Of a stretch of DNA of 64,000 nt, positions 45,416-54,668 are shown one piece after another. The stretch spans positions 3,054,913 through 3,118,912 of the forward strand of contig NZ_OESQ01000001.1 of the NCBI RefSeq assembly GCF_900240245.1, read 5' to 3'. A model generated the notes under the pieces. The model searched no databases. It worked only from the letters and a program-made list of their open reading frames with translations, and was not told where the DNA came from. Each line of letters begins with the position of its first letter. Within the stretch, counting starts at the first letter, position 1. This DNA is from Lachnoclostridium edouardi. GTDB lineage: Bacteria; Bacillota; Clostridia; Lachnospirales; Lachnospiraceae. A program made the translations under genes and the position numbers.

Positions 45416-46744
45416 ATGAAAAAACAGATAGATTTGCTAAACGGAGATGTTAAAAAATCATTTTTTCATTATCTGGTTCCGTCTATCAGCGCGACTTTAG
45501 TAACATCTATTTATATTTTGGCAGATACAATAATGATTGGCAGAGGCGTCGGCCCTATTGGAATCGCCGCCCTGAATCTGCTGCTGCCTGTATATTCCCT
45601 GTTTTTCGGGACAGGGGTTTTATTTGGAGTGGGAGGCAGCGTATTTTTCTCTGTAGCCAGAGGAAAAGGGGAAGAAAGGACTGCCAGGGAATACTTTACA
45701 GCGGCGTTAAAAGGAGTAATCATAGCTTCTTTATTTTATGAAATAGTTTTTCTGCTGTTTTTTGATTCCGTCACCTTGTTTTTAGGAAAAACTCAGCAGA
45801 TGGAGCCGCTGGTAAATGAATATGGAAAAATTTTAGTGTCAGGCGCCCCTGTATTTTTGTTTTCATCCTTTCTTCAGGCCTTTGTGAGAAACGATAAGTC
45901 TCCCCGCACAGCTATGGCGGCAGTTATTACAGGAGGAGTGACCAATGTGGCGCTGGACTATGTATTTATTTTTCCCATGGGCATGGGGATGGCGGGAGGA
46001 GCCATTGCCACAGTTATTGGCTCTGCCGTGACAGTGGCGATTTTGTGCAGCCATTTCTTTTCCCCTCACAATATGCTGCGCCCTGTAAGGCAGGTTTCCA
46101 TGAGAAAAACAGGGGAAGCCTTTGTCAGCGGCCTTTCCAGCTTTATGATTGAACTCTCCAGCGGAATTGTAATATTTATGTTTAACAGGCAGCTGCTTTA
46201 CTGGATTGGGGAACTGGGAGTAGTAGTTTACGGTATTATTTCCAACAGCGCTTTAATTGTAAACTCTGTGTGCAACGGTATCGCTCAGGCGGCTCAACCT
46301 ATTATGGCTGTAAATTTTGGGGCGGGGAAAAAAGACAGAGTAGAAAGAACCAGAAAGCTGGGGCTTTTGGCGGCATTTACAGCCGGCATTTTATTTGCAG
46401 CCAGCGGAATTTTAAATCCGTCTATTATTATTTATACATTTGTAAAGCCTACAGAGGAAATTATGGCTCTGGCGCCTACTGCAGTCCGTTTGTACTTTTT
46501 CTCATTTTTAGCTGTCGGCGCAAACCTTTTGTTCAGCACTTACTTTCAATCTGTGCTCAGACCAGGAGCGGCATTTTTCCTGTCCTTAATGCGGGGGGCA
46601 GTGTTAAACGGTCTTTTTATTGTGATTCTCCCATTGATTTTTGGAGTAGACGGAATTTGGGCCACAATGATTTTTACAGAGTTTGCAACTATTTTGGCGG
46701 CAGTGTATCTTTTTACGAAAAACAAAACTTTTAAAGAAGTATAG
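45416..46744 (+). CDS. MATE-family multidrug exporter
   Basis: A 442-residue Na+/H+-coupled antiporter with 12 predicted membrane segments in two halves. Diagnostic segments are ISATLVTSIYILADTIMIGRGVGPIGIAALN at the start of the first half and SNSALIVNSVCNGIAQAAQPIMAVNFGAG at the start of the second, a typical MATE repeat. Substrate unknown. GAGAGGTGAAGT precedes ATG 45416. It is monocistronic, in front of ppdK. Confidence 0.92.
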   Translation: MKKQIDLLNGDVKKSFFHYLVPSISATLVTSIYILADTIMIGRGVGPIGIAALNLLLPVYSLFFGTGVLFGVGGSVFFSVARGKGEERTAREYFTAALKGVIIASLFYEIVFLLFFDSVTLFLGKTQQMEPLVNEYGKILVSGAPVFLFSSFLQAFVRNDKSPRTAMAAVITGGVTNVALDYVFIFPMGMGMAGGAIATVIGSAVTVAILCSHFFSPHNMLRPVRQVSMRKTGEAFVSGLSSFMIELSSGIVIFMFNRQLLYWIGELGVVVYGIISNSALIVNSVCNGIAQAAQPIMAVNFGAGKKDRVERTRKLGLLAAFTAGILFAASGILNPSIIIYTFVKPTEEIMALAPTAVRLYFFSFLAVGANLLFSTYFQSVLRPGAAFFLSLMRGAVLNGLFIVILPLIFGVDGIWATMIFTEFATILAAVYLFTKNKTFKEV

Positions 46745-46810
46745 CTGTTAAAATAGTGTGTTCTTTGTTGAAAACATTAGCGTTTATGGGAAAAAATTGC
46801 ATAAAAACCC

Positions 46811-46838
46811 TTTACTAGAATTTAGTTTATGTTATAAT
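46811..46838 (+). promoter_or_regulatory. Promoter of ppdK
   Basis: TTTACT (46811-46816), a 16-base spacer and TATAAT (46833-46838), about 108 bases before the start codon. Confidence 0.6.
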
Positions 46839-46945
46839 AAATGCAGACCGTCTATGGTTGTCCACTTTTTAGTGAAAACCGGTAGGTGGAATAGAAAATG
46901 AAGTTGCAGTTTTATCAGCTGCAAAACATTAGGAGGAAATTACTT

Positions 46946-49567
46946 ATGGCAAAATGGGTTTATTTGTTCAAAGAGGGCAAAGCCGACATGAGAAACCTGT
47001 TAGGCGGTAAGGGCGCTAACTTAGCAGAGATGACTAACTTAGGCTTACCGATTCCACAGGGATTTACTGTAACCACAGAAGCTTGTACAGATTACTATAC
47101 AAGCGGCAAGAAGATTACTGATGAGATTCAGGGACAGATTTTCGATGCTTTGGCTGAACTGGAGAAAATCCAGGGCAAGAAATTCGGCGACACAGAAGAT
47201 CCGTTACTGGTATCTGTTCGTTCCGGAGCAAGAGCCTCTATGCCAGGTATGATGGATACCATCTTAAACCTTGGTTTAAACGACGTTGCCGTTGAAGGTT
47301 TTGCTAAGAAAACCGGCAACCCAAGATTCGCATACGATTCTTACAGAAGATTTATCCAGATGTTCTCAGACGTAGTTATGGAAATGTCCAAAACTTTCTT
47401 TGAGGGAATCTTAGATGAAATCAAAGAATCTAAAGGCGCTAAATTTGATACAGATTTAACTGCTGATGATTTAAAAGAAGTAATTGCAAGATACAAAGCA
47501 ATTTACAAAGAGAAAATGGGCGCAGATTTCCCACAGGATCCAAAGGTTCAGCTGATGGAAGCTGTAAAAGCTGTATTCCGTTCCTGGGACAACCCACGTG
47601 CAATCGTATACCGCCGTATGAACGATATTCCAGGCGACTGGGGTACAGCTGTTAACGTACAGGCAATGGTATTCGGAAACATGGGCGAGACATCTGGTAC
47701 AGGCGTTGCATTTACACGTAACCCATCTACAGGTGAAAACGGCATCTACGGCGAGTACCTGATCAATGCTCAGGGCGAGGACGTTGTTGCCGGTATTCGT
47801 ACACCACAGCCAATTACCAGACTGGAGCAGGATATGCCAGAGTGCTATAAAGAGTTCATGGAGATTGCTCACAGACTGGAAAACCATTACAGAGATATGC
47901 AGGATATGGAGTTTACAATTCAGGAAGGAAAATTATATTTCCTGCAGACACGTAATGGTAAGAGAACAGCTCCAGCTGCTATTAAGATCGCTTGTGATTT
48001 AGTAGATGAAGGCAAGATCACTCCAGAAGAGGCAGTTTGCCGTATTGAAGCTAAATCCTTAGATCAGCTGCTTCACCCAACATTTGATGTAGCTGCATTA
48101 AAGGCTGGCGAAGTAATCGGTTCTGCTCTTCCAGCATCCCCAGGCGCTGCTGCCGGTAAAGTATACTTTACTGCAGATGAGGCTAAGGCTGCTCACGAGG
48201 CAGGAGAGAGAGTTGTTCTGGTTCGTCTTGAGACATCTCCAGAGGATATTGAAGGTATGCACGCTGCAGAAGGAATTCTGACAGTTCGCGGCGGCATGAC
48301 ATCTCACGCAGCAGTAGTTGCACGTGGTATGGGTACAGCTTGTGTATCCGGTTGCGGAGACATTAAGATGAATGAAGAAGAGAAATACTTCGAGCTTGGC
48401 GGACACAAGATTGTTGAAGGCGATTACATCTCCTTAGACGGCTCCACAGGTAAGATTTATTTAGGCGATATTAAGACTGTAGAAGCATCTGTAAGCGGTG
48501 ACTTTGGACGTATTATGGGTTGGGCTGACCAGTTCCGTAAACTTCAGGTTCGTACAAATGCAGATACACCTGCAGATACTTTAAACGCTGTTAAATTAGG
48601 CGCTGAAGGTATTGGTCTGTGCCGTACAGAGCATATGTTCTTTGAACCAGACAGAATTCCTAAGATCCGTAAGATGATCCTTTCCGATACAGTAGAAGCA
48701 AGAGAAGAAGCTCTCAATGAGTTAATCCCATTCCAGAAGGGCGACTTCAAAGCTATGTATAAAGCTCTGGAAGGCAAGCCAATGACAGTTCGTTACCTGG
48801 ATCCACCTCTCCATGAGTTCGTACCTACAAGTGAGGAAGATATCGCAGCTCTGGCAGCAGACATGGGTCTGACAGTAGCTGACGTAAAAGCTAAATGCGA
48901 CGAATTACACGAGTTCAACCCAATGATGGGACATCGTGGATGCCGTCTGGCTGTTACTTACCCAGAGATCGCTAAGATGCAGACAAGAGCCGTTATGGAA
49001 GCTGCTATTGAAGTGAAGGAAGAGTGCGGCTATGACATCGTTCCAGAGATTATGATTCCTCTGGTAGGCGAGAGAAAAGAGCTGAAATATGTAAAAGACG
49101 TTGTAGTAGAAGTTGCAGAGCAGGTTAAGAAGGAAAAAGGTTCTGATATGGAATACCACATCGGTACTATGATCGAGATTCCTCGTGCAGCTTTAACAGC
49201 TGACCAGATTGCAGAAGAAGCAGAATTCTTCTCATTTGGTACAAACGACTTAACACAGATGACATTTGGCTTCTCTCGTGATGACGCTGGTAAGTTCTTA
49301 GATTCTTACTACAAAGCAAAAATTTACGAGTCTGATCCATTTGCAAGACTTGACCAGGTTGGTGTTGGCCAGTTAGTTAAGATGGCAGCAGAAAAAGGAC
49401 GCGCTACAAGACCAAACATTAAGTTAGGTATCTGCGGCGAGCACGGCGGAGATCCATCTTCCGTAGAATTCTGCCACAAAGTAGGTCTGACATATGTATC
49501 CTGCTCACCATTCCGTGTGCCGATCGCACGTCTGGCAGCAGCACAGGCAGCTCTTAACAACAAATAA
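46946..49567 (+). CDS. ppdK: Pyruvate, phosphate dikinase
   Basis: Interconverts PEP, AMP and PPi with pyruvate, ATP and phosphate; in anaerobes it can replace pyruvate kinase in PPi-dependent glycolysis. The 873-residue protein starts MAKWVYLFKEG with NLLGGKGANLAEMT (nucleotide-binding domain), has the swivelling phosphohistidine domain GGMTSHAAVVARGMGTACVSG, and ends with the PEP/pyruvate barrel (HRGCRLAVTYPEIAKMQ; SFGTNDLTQMTFG; GICGEHGGDPSS). ATG 46946 follows AGGAGG at 46931-46936. CGT and CCA codons are far commoner than in neighbouring genes, suggesting very high expression. Confidence 0.97.
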   Translation: MAKWVYLFKEGKADMRNLLGGKGANLAEMTNLGLPIPQGFTVTTEACTDYYTSGKKITDEIQGQIFDALAELEKIQGKKFGDTEDPLLVSVRSGARASMPGMMDTILNLGLNDVAVEGFAKKTGNPRFAYDSYRRFIQMFSDVVMEMSKTFFEGILDEIKESKGAKFDTDLTADDLKEVIARYKAIYKEKMGADFPQDPKVQLMEAVKAVFRSWDNPRAIVYRRMNDIPGDWGTAVNVQAMVFGNMGETSGTGVAFTRNPSTGENGIYGEYLINAQGEDVVAGIRTPQPITRLEQDMPECYKEFMEIAHRLENHYRDMQDMEFTIQEGKLYFLQTRNGKRTAPAAIKIACDLVDEGKITPEEAVCRIEAKSLDQLLHPTFDVAALKAGEVIGSALPASPGAAAGKVYFTADEAKAAHEAGERVVLVRLETSPEDIEGMHAAEGILTVRGGMTSHAAVVARGMGTACVSGCGDIKMNEEEKYFELGGHKIVEGDYISLDGSTGKIYLGDIKTVEASVSGDFGRIMGWADQFRKLQVRTNADTPADTLNAVKLGAEGIGLCRTEHMFFEPDRIPKIRKMILSDTVEAREEALNELIPFQKGDFKAMYKALEGKPMTVRYLDPPLHEFVPTSEEDIAALAADMGLTVADVKAKCDELHEFNPMMGHRGCRLAVTYPEIAKMQTRAVMEAAIEVKEECGYDIVPEIMIPLVGERKELKYVKDVVVEVAEQVKKEKGSDMEYHIGTMIEIPRAALTADQIAEEAEFFSFGTNDLTQMTFGFSRDDAGKFLDSYYKAKIYESDPFARLDQVGVGQLVKMAAEKGRATRPNIKLGICGEHGGDPSSVEFCHKVGLTYVSCSPFRVPIARLAAAQAALNNK

Positions 49568-49593
49568 GAGGAAAAAAGTATAGTCCTATAAGA

Positions 49594-49631
49594 AAATGCT
49601 CTTTACGTTTTTGACGTAAAGGGCATTTTTT
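49594..49631 (+). terminator. Terminator after ppdK
   Basis: A 15-base stem (49594-49608 with 49614-49628, one G-T pair) around a five-base loop, then T residues. Confidence 0.9.
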
Positions 49632-49785
49632 ATGTGTGGTGATAGATGGCATGGCACAGGAAATAGGATAGATGAATTTTTTATAGATGGATGGGGAAAA
49701 ATAAAGGCAGCTATATTAGATGTAAGTAATCCTAAATTGTGCAAATTCAACCAAAATGCCTCCTATATTTTGTGAAATAGTTTGA

Positions 49786-49814
49786 TTGATTTTGGCTGAA
49801 TATGGCTGTATAAT
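49786..49814 (+). promoter_or_regulatory. Promoter of the fruK-fruA-fruR operon
   Basis: TTGATT (49786-49791), 17-base spacer, TATAAT (49809-49814), about 55 bases before fruK. Confidence 0.6.
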
Positions 49815-49871
49815 AGGAGCATAAAAGAAATTAAGTCAAAGTCAGTCAAATAAGTGTGAGGAGGTAGGGAA

Positions 49872-50801
49872 ATGATATATACAGTAACATGTAATCCATC
49901 TTTAGATTATATTGTGTCTGTAGATGAGTTTAAGCTGGGACTTACAAACCGCACCAGCGAGGAGGGACTGCTGCCTGGAGGAAAGGGCATTAATGTGTCA
50001 ACAGTTCTTATGAATATGGGAATTGAAAGCACAGCTTTAGGATTTGTAGCAGGATTCACTGGCAATGAAATTGTCAGGCGCCTGGAGAACATGGGAGTAA
50101 AAAATGGTTTTATTTATCTGGAAAACGGATTTTCCAGAATTAATGTAAAACTAAAGTCTATTGACGGAACGGAAATTAACGGTCAGGGGCCGGAGATCAG
50201 TCAGGAAAAGGTACAAATTTTAATGGAACAGCTGAAAACCTTAGGACAGGGAGACGTGCTTTTCTTGTCAGGCAGCATTCCGGCTTCCATGCCAGATAAT
50301 ATTTACCAGAAAATAATGGAAAGCCTGGAGGGAAAAGGTGTTTTAATTGCAGTGGACGCTACTCAGGAGTTATTGTTAAAAGTACTTTCCTATCATCCAT
50401 TTTTAATTAAACCTAATAATCACGAGCTGGGAGAAATATTCGGCGTAAGTTTAACCACCAGAAAAGATGTAGTTCCATACGGAAAGAAGCTTCAGGAAAT
50501 GGGAGCCAGAAACGTACTGGTATCCATGGCAGGAGAGGGAGCTGTATTAATTGCAGAAGACGGCAGAATAATAGAAGCTCCGGCGCCAAAAGGAACCTTA
50601 GTAAACGGAGTTGGAGCCGGGGATTCTATGGTGGCAGGATTTATGGCGGGCTGGATGGAAAAACAGGATTATGAGCATGCTTTTTACATGGGAGTATCTG
50701 CAGGAAGCGCCAGCGCATTTTCCCCAAATCTGGCTACGAAGGAAGAAATTGAAGCTGTTTACAGACAAATTTTACAAACCAAATGGCAGGAGGCAAAATA
50801 A
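49872..50801 (+). CDS. fruK: 1-Phosphofructokinase
   Basis: PfkB-family kinase that phosphorylates fructose 1-phosphate to fructose 1,6-bisphosphate. The 309-residue protein begins MIYTVTCNPSLDYIVSVDEFKLGLTNRTSEEGLLPGGKGINVS, with the first PfkB signature, and carries the second NGVGAGDSMVAGFMAGW (about 250-266) with the catalytic Asp. It is the first gene of a fructose operon and overlaps fruA by one base (TAATG). Confidence 0.95.
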   Translation: MIYTVTCNPSLDYIVSVDEFKLGLTNRTSEEGLLPGGKGINVSTVLMNMGIESTALGFVAGFTGNEIVRRLENMGVKNGFIYLENGFSRINVKLKSIDGTEINGQGPEISQEKVQILMEQLKTLGQGDVLFLSGSIPASMPDNIYQKIMESLEGKGVLIAVDATQELLLKVLSYHPFLIKPNNHELGEIFGVSLTTRKDVVPYGKKLQEMGARNVLVSMAGEGAVLIAEDGRIIEAPAPKGTLVNGVGAGDSMVAGFMAGWMEKQDYEHAFYMGVSAGSASAFSPNLATKEEIEAVYRQILQTKWQEAK

Positions 50802-52714
50802 TGAGAATTACAGATTTACTTGATATAAATAGTATTTCCTTGGATGCAGCGCCTAAAAGCAAAAATGAGACATTAGATCAGGCGGTAGCTCTAATGGTAA
50901 AAAGCGGCAGAATTAACAATGAGGAAGAGTACAGAAAAACTGTATATGCAAGAGAGGAAGAGAGCACTACAGGTATTGGAGAAGGAATTGCAATTCCTCA
51001 CGGAAAAGGAGATTCTGTAAATAAACCAGGTTTAGCGGCTATGGTTATTAAGGATGGAGTAGACTTTGATTCTCTGGACGGGGAGCCGGTAACTTTACTG
51101 TTCTTAATTGCAGCGCCTAACACAAAGGACAATGTACATCTGGATGTACTAAGCAAATTATCTATGATGCTCATGGATGAGGAGTTTGTGGAGAATCTGC
51201 GCCAGGCAAAAACACCGGAAGAATTTTTGGCGATTATTGATAAGGCTGATGATGAGAAAAAAAGCGTAGATGAAAGATTGGCAGATATGGGTCAGGCAGA
51301 AGAAAATCAGGTTAAGCTTTTAGCCGTAACCTCCTGCCCAACAGGAATCGCTCACACTTATATGGCGGCAGAGGGATTGGAAAAAGCAGCCAAAGCTAAA
51401 AATTGTTTTATTAAGGTGGAAACAAGAGGCTCAGGCGGAGCGAAAAATGTGCTGACAGATAAGGAAATTGCAGATGCAGACTGTATTATTGTAGCAGCGG
51501 ACGCTCAGGTCCCTATGGACCGTTTTGACGGAAAAAAGGTGATTGAGCGCCAGGTATCTGACGGAATTAATAAGGCAGATGAGCTGGTGGACCTGGCAAT
51601 ATCAGGAAATGTGCCTGTTTACCACAGCGCCAATGCATCAGCGGCCACAGCTTCAGCAGGAAAAGCCGGCGGCAGTATTGGACATCAGATTTATACACAG
51701 CTTATGAACGGCGTTTCTCACATGCTTCCTTTTGTAGTAGGCGGAGGAATTCTGATTGCCATTGCATTTTTAATTGACGGTCTTTTAGTAGATATGAATG
51801 CCTTAGACGCAGCGGAGCGTGTAAATTTCGGTACAATTACCCCGGTTGCCGCAATGTTTAAAAATATTGGCGGAGTGGCCTTTGGCCTTATGCTGCCGGT
51901 GCTGGCAGGATTTATTGCTATGGCCATTGGAGACAGACCGGCTTTAGCCGTAGGTTTTGTAGGCGGAATGATGGCTGCAGGAGGCACGTCAGGATTTTTG
52001 GGAGCCTTAGCTGCAGGCTTTACGGCAGGATATATTATTAAGGCTTTAAGAAAGGTGTGCGACGGCCTTCCAGAGGCAATTGAAAAGATTGCTCCTGTAC
52101 TGATTTTCCCGGTGGCAGGAATTTTAGCTATGGGATTAGTTATGACATTTATTGTTGAGCCAATAATGGGAGGAATCAACACAGCCTTAAATAATGGCTT
52201 GACTACTATGGGCGGCTCCAGTAAAATGATTTTAGGAATGATTTTAGGCGGAATGATGGCCATTGATATGGGTGGTCCTTTCAACAAAGCGGCCTATGTT
52301 TTTGGAACAGCTGCCATTGCTTCTGGAAATTATGATATTATGGCATCTGTAATGATTGGCGGTATGGTTCCTCCATGTGCCATTGCCCTTGCAACCCTGC
52401 TGTTTAAAAACAAGTTTACAAAAGAGGAAAGGGAATCAGGCCCTACAAACTTTATTATGGGTCTGGCGTTTATTACAGAAGGAGCAATTCCATTTGCAGC
52501 TGCAGACCCCCTTCACGTACTTCCGTCCTGTATTATTGGCTCTGGACTGGCAGGCGCTTTATCCATGGTATTTGGCTGTACATTGATGGCGCCTCACGGA
52601 GGAATCTTTGTAGTGCCTGTAATGGGAAATGCTGTGATGTATCTTGTTGCACTGGTGGCAGGAACAGTTGTATCAGCCTTCCTTTTAGGAATCTTAAAAA
52701 AGAAAGTAGATTAG
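50801..52714 (+). CDS. fruA: Fructose PTS transporter EIIABC
   Basis: Phosphotransferase permease that imports fructose as fructose 1-phosphate. Domain order in the 637 residues: EIIA (1-150) with phospho-His67 in AIPHGKG; EIIB (about 170-265) with Cys179 in TSCPTGIAHTYMAAEGLEK; EIIC (about 290-637), with about eight to nine membrane segments and conserved GGPFNKAAYVFG, ITEGAIPFAAADP and APHGGIFV. GGAGG at 50788-50792 supports ATG 50801. The product feeds FruK directly. Confidence 0.96.
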   Translation: MRITDLLDINSISLDAAPKSKNETLDQAVALMVKSGRINNEEEYRKTVYAREEESTTGIGEGIAIPHGKGDSVNKPGLAAMVIKDGVDFDSLDGEPVTLLFLIAAPNTKDNVHLDVLSKLSMMLMDEEFVENLRQAKTPEEFLAIIDKADDEKKSVDERLADMGQAEENQVKLLAVTSCPTGIAHTYMAAEGLEKAAKAKNCFIKVETRGSGGAKNVLTDKEIADADCIIVAADAQVPMDRFDGKKVIERQVSDGINKADELVDLAISGNVPVYHSANASAATASAGKAGGSIGHQIYTQLMNGVSHMLPFVVGGGILIAIAFLIDGLLVDMNALDAAERVNFGTITPVAAMFKNIGGVAFGLMLPVLAGFIAMAIGDRPALAVGFVGGMMAAGGTSGFLGALAAGFTAGYIIKALRKVCDGLPEAIEKIAPVLIFPVAGILAMGLVMTFIVEPIMGGINTALNNGLTTMGGSSKMILGMILGGMMAIDMGGPFNKAAYVFGTAAIASGNYDIMASVMIGGMVPPCAIALATLLFKNKFTKEERESGPTNFIMGLAFITEGAIPFAAADPLHVLPSCIIGSGLAGALSMVFGCTLMAPHGGIFVVPVMGNAVMYLVALVAGTVVSAFLLGILKKKVD

Positions 52715-52749
52715 TTTTAAAAGAAATATAGGTAAAAATAGGTAAAAAA

Positions 52750-53493
52750 ATGTTGACAAAGCAGCGGCATGAAATGATTTTAAAGCTTCTGGAAGAGAAG
52801 GGGAGCATCACTGTAACAGAAATTAGGGATCTGCTGAAGGCCTCAGAATCCACAGTGCGCAGAGATATTACGGCTTTGGATAAGGAAGGCAGGCTGGTAA
52901 AGGTTTTTGGAGGCGCCATAGCCAATAAGCAAAGCGTAACCTCCCATGAATATACAGTTGCCCAGAAAGAGGATTTCAGCAGAGAAGAAAAAGAGAAAAT
53001 CGGAAAGTTTGCAGCCTCGTTTATTGAGCCGGAGGATTTTATCTACCTGGATGCAGGAACCACAACAGCTTATATGCTGAATTATATAGAAGAAAAAAGC
53101 GCTACCTACGTAACTAACGCTGTAGTTCACGCTCAAAGGCTGGTGGCAAAGGGGATGAAGGTGCTTTTAATCGGCGGAGAGCTGAAAGCCTCCACAGAAG
53201 CCGTAATCGGCAGTCAGGCTGTACAGACAATCAAAAACTATCATTTTACAAAAGGTTTTTTTGGAGTAAACGGGGTGACTAAGCAAAGCGGATTTACTAC
53301 TCCGGATGCCAGTGAGGCGGCTGTGAAGCAGGTAGCTGTGGAGCAGTGCAGAAAAAGCTTTATACTGTGCGATTATTCCAAATTTGATGAAATCAGTTCT
53401 GTTACCTTTGCTTCATTTTATGAGGGGGAAATCATTACAGACCGCAGAATCTCCGGATATGAAGATTGCAAAAATATTATAATTGCCCGCTGA
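52750..53493 (+). CDS. fruR: DeoR-family fructose operon regulator
   Basis: A 247-residue repressor. The N-terminal DeoR helix-turn-helix reads VTEIRDLLKASESTVRRDITALDKEGRLVKVFGGA (about 20-54); the C-terminal sugar-phosphate sensor has YLDAGTTTAYML, VTNAVVHAQRL, IGGELKASTEAVIG and FFGVNGVT. FruR proteins usually respond to fructose 1-phosphate. Here the gene closes the operon, whereas in many Firmicutes it is first. GTAAAAAAATG upstream has only a weak ribosome site. Confidence 0.92.
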   Translation: MLTKQRHEMILKLLEEKGSITVTEIRDLLKASESTVRRDITALDKEGRLVKVFGGAIANKQSVTSHEYTVAQKEDFSREEKEKIGKFAASFIEPEDFIYLDAGTTTAYMLNYIEEKSATYVTNAVVHAQRLVAKGMKVLLIGGELKASTEAVIGSQAVQTIKNYHFTKGFFGVNGVTKQSGFTTPDASEAAVKQVAVEQCRKSFILCDYSKFDEISSVTFASFYEGEIITDRRISGYEDCKNIIIAR

Positions 53494-53531
53494 CTTGAGA
53501 GAACAAAAAAATAAGAAAAATAAGACAGTTT

Positions 53532-53570
53532 AAAAGAGGATACTGCAGATATTTGCAGCGTCCTCTTTTT
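53532..53570. terminator. Bidirectional terminator between fruR and the RpiR gene
   Basis: AAAAGAGGA (53532-53540) pairs with TCCTCTTTT (53561-53569), with an inner CTGCA/TGCAG stem. Confidence 0.85.
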
Positions 53571-53603
53571 ATTAATTTGTGGGAAAACCTTAAAATCCGC
53601 CGG

Positions 53604-54425
53604 TTACTTTGGTTTGGTAATTTCCTGATACTGAGTAACAGCATGTTTAAACTTGGAAAAGTCTTTTTTGTATAAATTGAGAATTAAAACATCAATTAAA
53701 TAAAGTTGGGAGCTTAATTCCGTGTAAGACAGGAACCTGGTTTTGGCCGGAGAGTACATAGTTTTTAACCAAATATCTAAATAAGGCTGAAGGGAATTTT
53801 TTGCCATATTAGTGATGCCTAAGGTAAAGACGCCTGTTGCCTTTGCAGCTTTAGCTACAGTCACTGCAGCCTGGGTCTCGCCGGATTTAGAAAATATAAT
53901 TAAAAGACTGTTTTTGGGGCAGGACTTTAACCTGGTCATAAGAGCAAAAGGGTTGTCGTCAAAAACGCTCATAATTCCCAGCTCTGTTAATGTCCAGCTC
54001 ATATAAACAGCCATGGAGCTGGTGGCTAAATAGCCGAAACAAAATACAGTGGATGCATTGTAAATCGCCTGTACTGCCTGGTCGATTAAGGCTGGGGAAT
54101 TTGTATCATAAGCAATATTAATTAAGCTGGAAAAATGATTTTTAATTTTCTCATTAGTAGCAGCTGTAGAATCCTTCAGCTGGATTTCCTGAATATCATT
54201 TTCTTCCCCTGAGCGGGAAAGATCTAATATCATATTCTTAAAGCTTTTATATCCCATTTTTTGGGAAAAACGAATGGCTGTAGACTGGCTGATGCCTAAA
54301 AGTCCGGCCAGTTCCTGAGAAGTCATATCAAATGTATCATCTTTATTTGCCAGAATATAATCTGCGATTTTAGTTTCAGAATAAGTCAGTGTAGGATAAA
54401 GAGATTTCAATTTAGTGAAAAACAT
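53604..54425 (-). CDS. RpiR-family transcriptional regulator
   Basis: A 273-residue regulator. The N-terminal HTH_6 domain has YILANKDDTFDMTSQELAGLLGISQSTAIRFSQKMGYKSFKN (about 24-65); the SIS sugar-phosphate-binding domain follows (about 110-250) with VFCFGYLATSSMA and LLIIFSKSGETQAAVTVAKAAK. It is divergent from the PTS/RuMP operon and most likely controls it, sensing a phosphosugar. The 243-base divergent region contains an inverted repeat and a promoter for the operon. CATAAAGTCCCCCC on the plus strand shows a GGGGGG ribosome site seven bases before the start. Confidence 0.93.
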   Translation of the reverse strand: MFFTKLKSLYPTLTYSETKIADYILANKDDTFDMTSQELAGLLGISQSTAIRFSQKMGYKSFKNMILDLSRSGEENDIQEIQLKDSTAATNEKIKNHFSSLINIAYDTNSPALIDQAVQAIYNASTVFCFGYLATSSMAVYMSWTLTELGIMSVFDDNPFALMTRLKSCPKNSLLIIFSKSGETQAAVTVAKAAKATGVFTLGITNMAKNSLQPYLDIWLKTMYSPAKTRFLSYTELSSQLYLIDVLILNLYKKDFSKFKHAVTQYQEITKPK

Positions 54426-54491
54426 AAAGTCCCCCCGTTTCTAACAATTATATAAATAAAAATAGCACATCTTTATGGTTTTTACAACGAA

Positions 54492-54513
54492 TTTGAAAGA
54501 ATAAATATTCAAA
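54492..54513 (+). promoter_or_regulatory. Candidate RpiR operator
   Basis: TTTGAA-N10-TTCAAA, whose centre contains a further GAATA-AA-TATTC repeat. It lies midway between the divergent genes, 30 bases upstream of the operon -35. Confidence 0.45.
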
Positions 54514-54542
54514 AATATATCAAATAAAAATGAATAAAATGA

Positions 54543-54571
54543 TTTACAAATAAAAATCAGTGTGTTATATT
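54543..54571 (+). promoter_or_regulatory. Promoter of the mannose-PTS/RuMP operon
   Basis: TTTACA (54543-54548), 17-base spacer, TATATT (54566-54571). Downstream, TGACTAAA is repeated at 54603 and 54612, nine bases apart, a possible second operator. Confidence 0.6.
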
Positions 54572-54668
54572 AATAATAAGTCAAGAAAATACCGGTAAAA
54601 AATGACTAAACTGACTAAAATTAAAAAGAAAATTCTCTAAGGTTGTTTATAGTGAAAGGAGAGGAAAA

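Larger units (their letters stand above)
49568..49871 (+). other. Intergenic region between ppdK and fruK
   Basis: A 304-base gap containing the ppdK terminator, about 150 bases of AT-rich sequence in which I see no gene, and the fruK promoter. GTCAAA is repeated at 49835-49840 and 49845-49850, ten bases apart and just downstream of the -10, a plausible FruR/DeoR-type operator. Confidence 0.6.

Noticed and set aside
51718..52287. Long open frame opposite fruA
   Set aside because: It is the antisense of the EIIC membrane domain, rich in Pro, Ile, Ala and Lys as expected from a reversed hydrophobic gene.
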